Positions 1-6,110 are shown, counted from the stretch's first letter. The stretch: 9,806 bases of DNA from CAIYWZ01 sp964497925 (GCA_964497925.1 CAZCFE010000026.1:1-9806), one strand, 5' to 3'. Translations and numbers: made by a program. The notes: a model not told the origin generated them from the sequence alone.

Positions 1-108
1 GAAGGGCCTTCTAAGGCCCTGGTGGGATCCCTCTTTGGGAATAAAATGGGAGCAGGGGGTGGATGCGCGTTCGAAAGGGAGATCTTTCACGTGCGTTCAA
101 GATGACAA
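1..108 (+). repeat. Dispersed MITE-like element, copy A (left end cut by window)
   Basis: Right-hand 108 bases of the dispersed element. The TTGTCATCCC start lies outside the window. The internal hairpin is the long form, with arms AGGGCCTT and AAGGCCCT, and the copy ends in CAAGATGACAA. It is followed by a short G-rich stretch and a second end-like remnant (CTCAGGGTGACAA, near 120-132). It lies just beyond the 3' end of the GIY-YIG gene. Confidence 0.85.
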
Positions 109-167
109 GAGGGGAGGAGGCTCAGGGTGACAAAAAAAGTGGGGGTCAGGGGAGGCAACAAGGGTGT

Positions 168-590
168 TTATGACTCATCGCTGTTTTCAAAAGCAGGATG
201 GCGGGCTCTTGGGAAAGGTGGTTTGGGGGGAAGGAGGGATGAAGGGTTGTGCCATCTTGCAACAATGTTCCTGATTTGATCTTTCGTTTCCTTAAAGACA
301 TCATGAAAATTTAAAGATAAATCAAACCTTTGAGGGTTTTGAGTTTCAATCAGTGCCTCTTTTTTTGCACGGGTTTTCTTTTTAAGAGCTTTTTCATACT
401 CAATTGCTTCCCCAATATCCCTAAACTCCTTAAAGTATACCAGTTTTGAGCAGTTGTATTTACGGGTAAAGCCTTTGAAAGCTCCGGATTTATGCTCTAA
501 AACCCTGTTCATTAAATCCCCCGTCACACCAATATAAAGAGCTGTGTTCGAAGCAGACATCATCATATAAACGCAATAATCCCGGGCCAT
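168..590 (-). CDS. GIY-YIG nuclease-family protein (COG2827/YhbQ-like)
   Basis: Small single-domain GIY-YIG protein of about 140 residues. The first strand reads DYCVYMM and the second LYIGVTGDL, giving the paired Y...YIG signature with the usual spacing. Next come RVLEH, the K-G-F-T-x-K-Y segment, LVYFKEF and an EYEKALKKKTRAKKEALI helix, all typical of the family. Members are assumed to cut or nick DNA, but their substrates are mostly unknown. I chose the ATG at 588-590 because AGAGGGG precedes it by a few bases. The upstream ATG at 627-629 would add 13 residues that are not part of the domain and has no clear ribosome site. A TTGAAA at 655-660 could be a -35 box, with only a weak -10. The last 30 or so residues (P- and R-rich, SSLLPPKPPFPRARHP) extend past the usual end of the family. 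The gene sits alone between two copies of the dispersed element. Confidence 0.88.
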   Translation of the reverse strand: MARDYCVYMMMSASNTALYIGVTGDLMNRVLEHKSGAFKGFTRKYNCSKLVYFKEFRDIGEAIEYEKALKKKTRAKKEALIETQNPQRFDLSLNFHDVFKETKDQIRNIVARWHNPSSLLPPKPPFPRARHPAFENSDES

Positions 591-683
591 TTTCCCCTCT
601 TGTTGAACGATTAATGCAAATTGTGACATAAATAAGTTAAATTTTTGTGAATTTTTTCAAGGATTTATAAAGTGGATCCCATC

Positions 684-802
684 TTGTCATCCCGAAGGGC
701 CTTCTAAGGCCCTGGTGGGATCCCTCTTTGGGAATAAAATGGGAGCAGGTTGTGGATGCCGCGTTCGAAAGAGAGATCTTTCGCTTTCGCTCAAGATGAC
801 AA
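684..802 (+). repeat. Dispersed MITE-like element, copy B (complete)
   Basis: Complete 119-bp copy running from TTGTCATCCC to CAAGATGACAA. Order of parts: outer end TTGTCATC, hairpin AGGGCCTT/AAGGCCCT, GGTGGGATC, a central AT-rich block with GGGAGCAGG, GCGTTCGAAAG, AGATCTTTCGC, then outer end GATGACAA. The outer 8 bases are inverted repeats of each other, and GGATC...CTTTGG can pair with CGAAAG...GATC in the right half. The whole unit can therefore fold as one long imperfect hairpin. No coding capacity is evident. It lies upstream of the GIY-YIG gene and downstream of the decayed repeat-protein gene. Confidence 0.9.
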
Positions 803-822
803 GAGAGGGAGGCGCACAGGAC

Positions 823-1096
823 TCATCCTCTCCCAAGCCTAATTAAAGCTTCTGTGGCATTTACCTGCTCACGAACGGTCAAATTATTATCTTTCTCTAT
901 CTCCATCAAAATTCTTCTTGCTTCATTGAGAGAGTCACCCCCCCCCCAACTTAGCCAAATCGTTCGCTGCGTTCAATCTATAGTAAGTGTTTAGGATTTG
1001 AGTATTTGCTTTGTCCAAAAGTGAGCGCACTATGTTCGATAAAATTTCCTCTGCTTGAACTTGGGATTCACCCCCAAGCTGGATCAAAGTTTTTAT
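823..1096 (-). pseudogene. Decayed alpha-helical-repeat protein gene, frameshifted at a G10 tract
   Basis: Two abutting reading frames on the minus strand give a repeat protein related to the 3' half of the gene at 2837-4114. The first frame reads IKTLIQLGGES, QAEEILSNI and YRLNAANDLAKLGGG, then meets TGA directly after ten Gs. Removing one G (or adding two) continues into GDSLNEARRILMEIEKD, REQVNATEALIRLG, then stop at 823-825. The NAA/NAT...L(I)..LG and Q/EAE..L..I periodicity matches the neighbour's repeats. No ATG is available. Upstream lies a 20-bp stretch (1098-1117) identical to the ribosome-site leader of the gene at 1163-2737, so the start codon, signal peptide and N-terminal body appear to have been deleted. 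A TTG at about 1085-1087 is the only in-frame start-like codon. A sequencing error in the homopolymer could explain the frameshift but not the missing front. Confidence 0.65.
938..947. repeat. Homopolymer C10 (G10 on the coding strand)
   Basis: Ten consecutive C on the plus strand, at the exact frameshift point of the decayed gene on the minus strand. Tracts of this length slip readily during replication. Nine Gs would fuse the two reading frames. Confidence 0.9.
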
Positions 1097-1162
1097 GGTG
1101 TTCCTTTTTTAATTAATAGAGCCCGATACCTCCTTCATCATCCTAAGCGAGAAAAAATTATT

Positions 1163-2737
1163 TTATGCGCCTCTGGCTCTCTTTATAGTTGTTGAAGAAT
1201 CAGCATGAGATCCATCATCATCATTGAAGCTTCGAACCCTAACATGGGGACTAAACTCAACGCCTCTTTTATGGCCCGTTACCCGAGTTGACTCTAAGTC
1301 AGGGGCAACTTCTAATTCCTGTGAACTGGGCAATTCTTGTGATTGGGCGGAAAAAGATGACTCTGGAAGGCTTGACTCACCTGGAATAACCGCTCCTTTA
1401 GATATCAAATATTCCCGGACTGGTGCGCTCTCAATTTGCTCCAGATTAATATTACTTAGATCTGCTCCATTTTCCACCAAATATTTCACAGTTTCAAGAT
1501 GTCCTTTACATACAGCCAGATTCAAAAAAGAGAATGTTTGTGGTGTTTCTGATCCTATACGAACTTTTTTCTCTTCCACCAAATATTTAAAAACGTCAAA
1601 ATACCCCTTTATAATAGCTACATGGGCAATATTAACATTTAGATCAAGGGGCTTTCCATCGCGAATGTAAGATAGTAAAAAAACCTGATTTGCGTCAAAA
1701 GTCTTTTTTCTTAAATATTCGATAACATCTTTTTCTGTTTTTCTGAATACACTATGAGCCCACTCTTGGTCTGGCTTAAACAGCATTTTTTTTCTTTTTT
1801 GTAAATATTCTTTGATTGATGGATTTTTAATTTTATTCAACTCCACCCCACTTACATCTGCTCCATTTTCCACCAAATATTTCACACTTTTAAATTTGTG
1901 ATTGAGAATAGCCACAGACAAAGGAGACATGTCCTGTGAAGTTTTCGTATCTACATTCATGCCTTTTTCTTTTATAAAAAAACTGACAACTGCAATTTGT
2001 CCATACTTTGCTGCTATATGCAAGGGGAGATATTTGCTTGATGAATTTTCTAGTGTTATATCTGCCCTCATTTCCACCAAATATCTCACAATATCAAGAT
2101 GTCCTTTTGATGCTGCTATATAGAGAGGGGAATATCCTTGTACACGATGCATATCCGCGCCTCTTTCCACCAAGTACTTCGCAACTTCAAGATGTCCTTT
2201 TGATGCTGCCAAATATAAGGGGGAGGGGGTCTTTGAAGTTTGCTTATGTATAGGCATGTTTTTGCCTTCTATGAAATACTTGACAACTTCAAGATGCCCA
2301 TTTAATGCAGCGATATCCAAACAGGTTCGTTTCGTTGAAGTAATAATTCCAGTAGCCGAACCTCTTTCTTCTATTAAATATCTAACAAGATCAAGGTATC
2401 CTTTTTCTGAAGCTCTATGCAAAATATTCCCATCAGCGGATCCACTTCCAAAAGTAGAAGAAGAAATAGAAAAAACCTGATTCACATCAAAAGATAATTT
2501 TTTCAACCTTTCAATGATTTCTTGTTCTGGTTCTTTGGACAAAGCCAACTCCCATGCGGATGTTGGCGTAAACAGAATCTCTTGCATTGCTTCAGGCGCA
2601 GAGCGAGCCATTTTAAGCAATATACCAGCAATATTTTGTTCTGCATCCTGTGGTAACTCTTCACTGGCAATCAAGCACGCGTTTTCACAAGTAAGTGCCA
2701 CGATGATGGCTGCAATTAAATGTAATTTTTTTCTCAT
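1163..2737 (-). CDS. Exported two-module ankyrin-repeat protein
   Basis: A 524-residue protein with a Sec signal peptide (MRKKLHLIAAIIVAL, cleavage probably after CLIA near residue 24). Module 1 opens with a 35-residue cap motif (56-90: F-x-P-x3-W ... II-x2-L ... FDVNQVFS) followed by six ankyrin repeats starting near 104, 137, 172, 203, 237 and 271. Examples are SPLYLAASKGHLEVAKYLV and SPLYIAASKGHLDIVRYLV. Module 2 repeats the cap (320-354, FDANQVF) and adds two repeats (369, 404), so the gene looks like an internal duplication or fusion. Residues 451-524 are a low-complexity tail, rich in S, E and P, holding RGVEF, VRVRSF, an acidic DDD and a basic KRAR. Ankyrin repeats bind proteins; a host-directed role is inferred. 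The start at 2735-2737 follows AAGGAACAC. The gene has its own promoter at 2789-2817. Confidence 0.92.
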   Translation of the reverse strand: MRKKLHLIAAIIVALTCENACLIASEELPQDAEQNIAGILLKMARSAPEAMQEILFTPTSAWELALSKEPEQEIIERLKKLSFDVNQVFSISSSTFGSGSADGNILHRASEKGYLDLVRYLIEERGSATGIITSTKRTCLDIAALNGHLEVVKYFIEGKNMPIHKQTSKTPSPLYLAASKGHLEVAKYLVERGADMHRVQGYSPLYIAASKGHLDIVRYLVEMRADITLENSSSKYLPLHIAAKYGQIAVVSFFIKEKGMNVDTKTSQDMSPLSVAILNHKFKSVKYLVENGADVSGVELNKIKNPSIKEYLQKRKKMLFKPDQEWAHSVFRKTEKDVIEYLRKKTFDANQVFLLSYIRDGKPLDLNVNIAHVAIIKGYFDVFKYLVEEKKVRIGSETPQTFSFLNLAVCKGHLETVKYLVENGADLSNINLEQIESAPVREYLISKGAVIPGESSLPESSFSAQSQELPSSQELEVAPDLESTRVTGHKRGVEFSPHVRVRSFNDDDGSHADSSTTIKRARGA

Positions 2738-2766
2738 AATTTTGTGTTCCTTTTTTAATTAATCAT

Positions 2767-2780
2767 GCAAGATCGCTTGC
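2767..2780 (-). promoter_or_regulatory. Leader dyad at the predicted transcript start of the 1163-2737 gene
   Basis: GCAAG, a 4-base loop, then CTTGC. It lies immediately downstream of the -10 box on the minus strand, around the expected start of the transcript. The gene at 2837-4114 has a related dyad at the same place. It could be a 5' RNA hairpin or an operator; the sequence cannot decide. Confidence 0.4.
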
Positions 2781-2788
2781 TTAACTGT

Positions 2789-2817
2789 TATATAAGGGTA
2801 ATGAGATTTAATTTCAA
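2789..2817 (-). promoter_or_regulatory. Sigma70-type promoter of the 1163-2737 ankyrin gene
   Basis: On the minus strand TTGAAA (2812-2817), a 17-bp spacer and TATATA (2789-2794), followed by a leader of about 45 bases to the start codon. The 48 bp at 2779-2826 are identical to 4161-4208 upstream of the neighbouring gene, so the promoter was copied as a block. The -35 box starts about 20 bp past the stop codon of the upstream gene, with no clear terminator between. Confidence 0.75.
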
Positions 2818-2836
2818 GAGCTTTTTAAAAATTAAT

Positions 2837-4114
2837 CTATTTTCTAGGCTCAACTTCCTCCACGTGACCTCGACACCTTTTACCAAACTCAATCAAGTAT
2901 CCCGCAGAATTCAAATTTTCAATAATATCTCCTTCGTGGAAAACTTCCTCCACGTGACCTAGATACCTTTCACCAAAAGCCATCAAAGACCGCGCAGCGT
3001 TGATTTTGTCGGAAATTTCTTGACTTGGATCAGTTGCAACATTGAATAAAAAACATTCTCCTTGACGTTGATATCTTTGGCTAAACCATAGCAAGTGAAT
3101 TGCGGCGTCTACTTTGTGGTGAACAGGTGCATCTATATCATTTATAACATTGGATAAAAAATCTTCCGCTTGAGCGTGATATCTTTGGCTAAACTCTATC
3201 AAAGGCATTGCAGCATTCATCCTGTTTAGAAAACTCAGATCTGCTTCACTCATACCATAATGTTGATATCTTTCTTGAAAAACCTCATATTCTTCATTCA
3301 TAACATTGAATAAAAAATCTTCCGCTTGACCTTGATATCTTTGGCTAAACTCTATCAAATATTGCGCAGCATTTACTCTGAAACGCTTTGTTATAGAATT
3401 GTCCTGCGCTATTTCCAATAAAACCTGAGCTTGTGAAACTTTAAGTTTTTCTCCAGAGTCGATCAAGTTTTTTACAGACCATATTTTGTTACGAACAGAC
3501 ATATTTGGATATTTCTCCATACTTATCATGCTGCTAAAGGCTCGTAACCTTGCTGTATCTTGATGGGGATACTTTATATATGGGGTTGGATTTGATTGAG
3601 TTATTTGAGGATAAATGTCTATATAAGGCTGCAAAAAATCTGCCATTTTCTCAAGCCCTTGTATTACACAAGAATCCTCTTCCACTATTTGATCAAAAAC
3701 ACTCGAGTTTCTAAGCGAGTATGAAGTTTTGAGCGCCGGATATACGGTAAACATTTGTTTTATAAATCCTGAACTCACAAAAGGGCAACCAGAAGAAAAA
3801 GCTTTTGCAAATAGCTTCAAGTAATCATCCACATGAATAGATGCATCCAATATCAAGCCTGGAAAAGTATTTTTATATGCATTCCAGTGTCCCTTTGAAG
3901 TTTGTGCAAACTTAAGAACCTCTTCCACCTTTAAAAAACTCATCGTAAAACAGCTCAGATCTGCATAAAATTGTTGCGGGTCTTGATTCTCATTTGTATG
4001 GGGCATTGACCAGATGTAAGTTTCTGATAAGATCTTACTGCTGTCCATAGCATGCGCATTTGATGACATGAATGCTGTGATGATGGCGGCAATTAATTTT
4101 AATTTCTTTTTCAT
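2837..4114 (-). CDS. Exported F-box-like / alpha-helical-repeat protein
   Basis: A 425-residue protein with a signal peptide closely resembling its neighbours' (MKKKLKLIAAIITAFMSS, cleavage near NAHA-MD, residue 22). Residues about 50-88 have an F-box-like pattern: F, DLSCFTMSFL, VEEVLKFAQTSK, W. Residues about 205-425 form at least five degenerate helical repeats of about 40 residues, each centred on [VMIL]N/D-A-A/S..L(I)..F(SQ/GE/GK)R followed by QAEDFL or HVEEV. Examples begin near 247, 299, 335, 371 and 401. These look like HEAT- or Sel1-like alpha-solenoid repeats, although I do not recognise a named family. F-box plus repeat domain is the layout of eukaryotic SCF ligase adaptors and of some bacterial effectors; applying that here is inference. 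AAGGAACAC precedes the ATG. It is not related to the ankyrin neighbours beyond the signal peptide. Confidence 0.85.
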   Translation of the reverse strand: MKKKLKLIAAIITAFMSSNAHAMDSSKILSETYIWSMPHTNENQDPQQFYADLSCFTMSFLKVEEVLKFAQTSKGHWNAYKNTFPGLILDASIHVDDYLKLFAKAFSSGCPFVSSGFIKQMFTVYPALKTSYSLRNSSVFDQIVEEDSCVIQGLEKMADFLQPYIDIYPQITQSNPTPYIKYPHQDTARLRAFSSMISMEKYPNMSVRNKIWSVKNLIDSGEKLKVSQAQVLLEIAQDNSITKRFRVNAAQYLIEFSQRYQGQAEDFLFNVMNEEYEVFQERYQHYGMSEADLSFLNRMNAAMPLIEFSQRYHAQAEDFLSNVINDIDAPVHHKVDAAIHLLWFSQRYQRQGECFLFNVATDPSQEISDKINAARSLMAFGERYLGHVEEVFHEGDIIENLNSAGYLIEFGKRCRGHVEEVEPRK

Positions 4115-4145
4115 GGTGACTGTGTTCCTTTTCTTGGGGTTGCAT

Positions 4146-4164
4146 AAGCAAGATCTCTTGGCTT
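4146..4164 (-). promoter_or_regulatory. Leader dyad at the predicted transcript start of the 2837-4114 gene
   Basis: Imperfect inverted repeat with core CAAG-N4-CTTG and flanking AAG(C)/(G)CTT. It is placed directly after the -10 box, as in the gene at 1163-2737. The promoter of the third gene (5310-5338) lacks it. Confidence 0.4.
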
Positions 4165-4170
4165 AACTGT

Positions 4171-4199
4171 TATATAAGGGTAATGAGATTTAATTTCAA
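4171..4199 (-). promoter_or_regulatory. Sigma70-type promoter of the 2837-4114 gene
   Basis: TTGAAA (4194-4199), a 17-bp spacer and TATATA (4171-4176) on the minus strand. It lies within a 48-bp block identical to that at 2779-2826. The -35 end is only about 15 bp past the stop of the upstream gene. Confidence 0.75.
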
Positions 4200-4213
4200 G
4201 AGCTTTTTCTGTA

Positions 4214-5269
4214 TTATGACCCTTGAGCTTTCTGACCTTGGAAATCACGAAGTTTTCTCTTTCGTTGACTTTCTAGAGTAAAGTTAGGTTCACCTTTAGG
4301 AGTTAAAGAAGAAGTGTTTCTTTTTAGAATTTCAGATATTCGTTTATTTTTTTGATCGAGCAAATATGTCTTGATTTCCTGACTCGCAACCCCCCAAACA
4401 TGACCCCATTGTATACATGCATTTCTTTCTTCTGCCAAATACTTCACGATATCAATGTGTCCATAGAATGCGGTTAAGTGCAAAAGGCAGAATCCCCCTG
4501 AGTCTCTCTCATTTATATCCCCCTTTTTTTCTTCTACCAAATACTTCACGACACTCAGATGTCCGTTTTTTGCAGCTTTTTGTAAAAGGGAATCTTTGCC
4601 TTGATCTTTTTGGTTTACATCAGCACCTTTTTCTTCTACCAAATACCTCACGATACTTAGATGTCCGTTGCTTGCAACTAAGTCCAAAAGGGAGACTCCG
4701 TTTGAGGTTTTTTCGGTTAAATCCCAACCTTTTTCGTCCGCCAAATACTTCACGATACTCAGATGTCCGTTTAATGCTGCCATATGTAAAAAGGAGAGTC
4801 CGCCTCGGGTTTTTTCGCTTACATCCGCACCTGCGTCCATCAAATACTTCACGACATTAAGTTGTCCGTTGCTTGCGGCTATATGCAAAAGCGTTTTTCT
4901 TTTTGAGGTTTTTTCATTTACATCCCCCTCTTTTTCTTCTACCAAATACTTTAGGACATCAAGATATCCTTGGAATGCAGCCGCGTGCAAAATGTTTGCA
5001 TTTGCTGGCCCGTTGCGGGAAGTAAATGAAAAAGTCTGATTTATGTCAAACTCAAGTGTTCGTAATTCCTGGATAATTTCTTCTTGTGTTTTTTCAAATA
5101 ATTCCCTCGCCCAGTGGTCTGTTGGAGTAAATGGGGCAAGTTGAATTTCTTTGACCCCTGAGCTGCTCATTTTGGTCTGAGCAACTTCTTCAAATTCACT
5201 TGCTATAACAGGCGCAGTTGATGAGATAAGTGTTGCAACAATACTGGTAATTAAATTTATCTTTTTCAT
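4214..5269 (-). CDS. Exported ankyrin-repeat protein
   Basis: A 351-residue protein. The signal peptide is MKKINLITSIVATLISS, with cleavage near PVIA-SE (residue 24). Residues 47-81 are the cap motif shared with the 1163-2737 protein (F-T-P-T-D-H-W ... EEIIQELR ... FDINQTFS). Six ankyrin repeats follow, near 91, 125, 158, 192, 225 and 259, with textbook LLHIAASNGQLNVVKYL and FLHMAALNGHLSIVKYL cores. A last helix at 297-316 is followed by a polar tail containing QRKRKLR, a basic cluster that could act as a nuclear localisation signal if the protein reached a host cell. AGAGGA lies 5 bases before the ATG, a better-spaced ribosome site than those of the two downstream genes. Ankyrin repeats are protein-binding scaffolds; the target is unknown. 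It is first in the minus-strand array and has its own promoter. Confidence 0.93.
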   Translation of the reverse strand: MKKINLITSIVATLISSTAPVIASEFEEVAQTKMSSSGVKEIQLAPFTPTDHWARELFEKTQEEIIQELRTLEFDINQTFSFTSRNGPANANILHAAAFQGYLDVLKYLVEEKEGDVNEKTSKRKTLLHIAASNGQLNVVKYLMDAGADVSEKTRGGLSFLHMAALNGHLSIVKYLADEKGWDLTEKTSNGVSLLDLVASNGHLSIVRYLVEEKGADVNQKDQGKDSLLQKAAKNGHLSVVKYLVEEKKGDINERDSGGFCLLHLTAFYGHIDIVKYLAEERNACIQWGHVWGVASQEIKTYLLDQKNKRISEILKRNTSSLTPKGEPNFTLESQRKRKLRDFQGQKAQGS

Positions 5270-5309
5270 GATTTTCCTCTTGTGTGTATAATGGAGTGAT
5301 TTTAAGTGT

Positions 5310-5338
5310 TATATAGCGGAAATGAGATTTATTTTCAA
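5310..5338 (-). promoter_or_regulatory. Sigma70-type promoter of the 4214-5269 ankyrin gene
   Basis: TTGAAA (5333-5338), a 17-bp spacer and TATATA (5310-5315) on the minus strand. The spacer keeps the AAATCTCATT core seen in the other two promoters although the flanks differ. The spacer may therefore matter, or the copying is recent. Confidence 0.72.
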
Positions 5339-5373
5339 GATGTTTTTTTAAAAAACGCAACTATGGAAAAATT

Positions 5374-5424
5374 GGTGCATGCGCCCTTGAAAGAGGGATC
5401 TTTCACATGCGTTCAAGATGACAA
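5374..5424 (+). repeat. Dispersed element fragment (right half)
   Basis: Only the right half of the element is present, from GGTGCATGCG through AGGGATCTTTCACATGCG to CAAGATGACAA. The hairpin half is missing. It lies just beyond the promoter of the 4214-5269 gene. Confidence 0.75.
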
Positions 5425-5456
5425 GGAGGAAAGCTGAATTGAAAACGCGCCACTGG

Positions 5457-5570
5457 TTGTCATCCTGAAGGGCTGTAAGCCCTGGTGGGATCTCTCTTTG
5501 GAAATGAAATGGGAGCAGGGGTGGATGCGCGTTCGAAAGGGAGATCTTTCACGTGCATTCAAGATGACAA
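5457..5570 (+). repeat. Dispersed MITE-like element, copy E (complete)
   Basis: Complete 114-bp copy with the short hairpin AGGGCT-gta-AGCCCT. Together with the preceding 27 bases (from 5430) it is repeated again at 5576, giving a 146-bp composite tandem duplication. Confidence 0.9.
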
Positions 5571-5602
5571 GGGGGAAAGCTGAATTGAAAACGCCCCACT
5601 GG

Positions 5603-5717
5603 TTGTCATCCTGAAGGGCTGTAAGCCCTGGTGGGATCTGTCTTTGGGGATTAACCAGGAGCAGGTGGGGGATGCGTGTTCGAAAAAGAGATCTTTCGCT
5701 TTTGCTCAAGATGACAA
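5603..5717 (+). repeat. Dispersed MITE-like element, copy F (complete)
   Basis: Complete 115-bp copy with the short hairpin and the TTCGCTTTTGCTCAAGATGACAA type of right end. It is the second unit of the 146-bp tandem pair (offset 5603 minus 5457). An end-like remnant (TTCAGCGTGACAA) follows before the tRNA gene. Confidence 0.9.
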
Positions 5718-5764
5718 GGAGAGGGAAGTTCAGCGTGACAAAAGATTGAATAATTTGAAAGAAT

Positions 5765-5838
5765 TGGAGGCCGAGACCGGAATCGAACCGATGTACAAGG
5801 ATTTGCAGTCCTCTGCATGACCACTCTGCCACTCGGCC
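5765..5838 (-). tRNA. tRNA-Cys (anticodon GCA), CCA encoded
   Basis: On the minus strand the gene folds as a complete cloverleaf. The acceptor is GGCCGAG/CTCGGCC (5832-5838 with 5769-5775). The anticodon arm GAGGA-CTGCAAA-TCCTT carries GCA at 5804-5806. The T arm has loop TTCGATT. The discriminator base is T (U73), as expected for tRNA-Cys, and CCA is encoded at 5765-5767. It lies downstream of rpmE on the same strand, about 10 bp past the rpmE terminator hairpin. I see no obvious promoter of its own, so read-through from rpmE is possible. Confidence 0.96.
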
Positions 5839-5848
5839 TTGAAAGAAA

Positions 5849-5874
5849 AAGAGGGGAATGAAAAAACCCCTCTT
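5849..5874 (-). terminator. Rho-independent terminator after rpmE
   Basis: On the minus strand AAGAGGGG, a 10-base loop TTTTTTCATT and CCCCTCTT form an 8-bp stem, followed by a T-rich tail. It starts 14 bases after the rpmE stop codon. Confidence 0.8.
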
Positions 5875-5888
5875 GACTCAAGGAATGT

Positions 5889-6110
5889 TTATTTTAAGCC
5901 GAAAGCTTCAAAACGGTTCTTGAACTTAGCAAGCTGTCCGCCGCTGTCCATCAAACGGTGAACGCCTGTCCATGCTGGATGTGTTCTTGGGTCAATGTCG
6001 AGTCTGAGCGTTGCGCCTTCTTTTCCATAAGTAGAACGTGTTTGGAATGTTGTGCCATCTGTCATTGTGACTGTGATGGTATGATAATCTGGGTGAATTC
6101 CTTTTTTCAT
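5889..6110 (-). CDS. rpmE: 50S ribosomal protein L31
   Basis: A 73-residue protein starting MKKGIHPDYHTITVTMTDG and continuing with TRSTYGKEG, LDIDPRTHPAWTG and a C-terminal KFKNRFEAFGL. This is a clear L31, a small protein of the large ribosomal subunit. It lacks the zinc-binding CXXC pair, as is usual for alphaproteobacterial L31. I take the ATG at 6108-6110, where the family begins, with AGAGGA 11 bases upstream. The open frame runs 20 codons further upstream (to 6170), but those residues are not part of L31. It is followed by a strong terminator and tRNA-Cys. Confidence 0.97.
   Translation of the reverse strand: MKKGIHPDYHTITVTMTDGTTFQTRSTYGKEGATLRLDIDPRTHPAWTGVHRLMDSGGQLAKFKNRFEAFGLK

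Noticed and set aside
1224..2762. Several plus-strand open frames opposite the ankyrin genes
   Set aside because: They are antisense shadows of the ankyrin repeats and repeat their period; none has its own start signals.
5765..5838. tRNA-Cys as an integration site for a genomic island
   Set aside because: No partial tRNA copy and no integrase are found in the window; the flanking repeats are the ordinary element.
5413..5881. Overlapping open frames with Arg/Ser/Pro-rich products on the minus strand
   Set aside because: They are translations of the dispersed element and of the tRNA gene, with no ribosome site or family resemblance.
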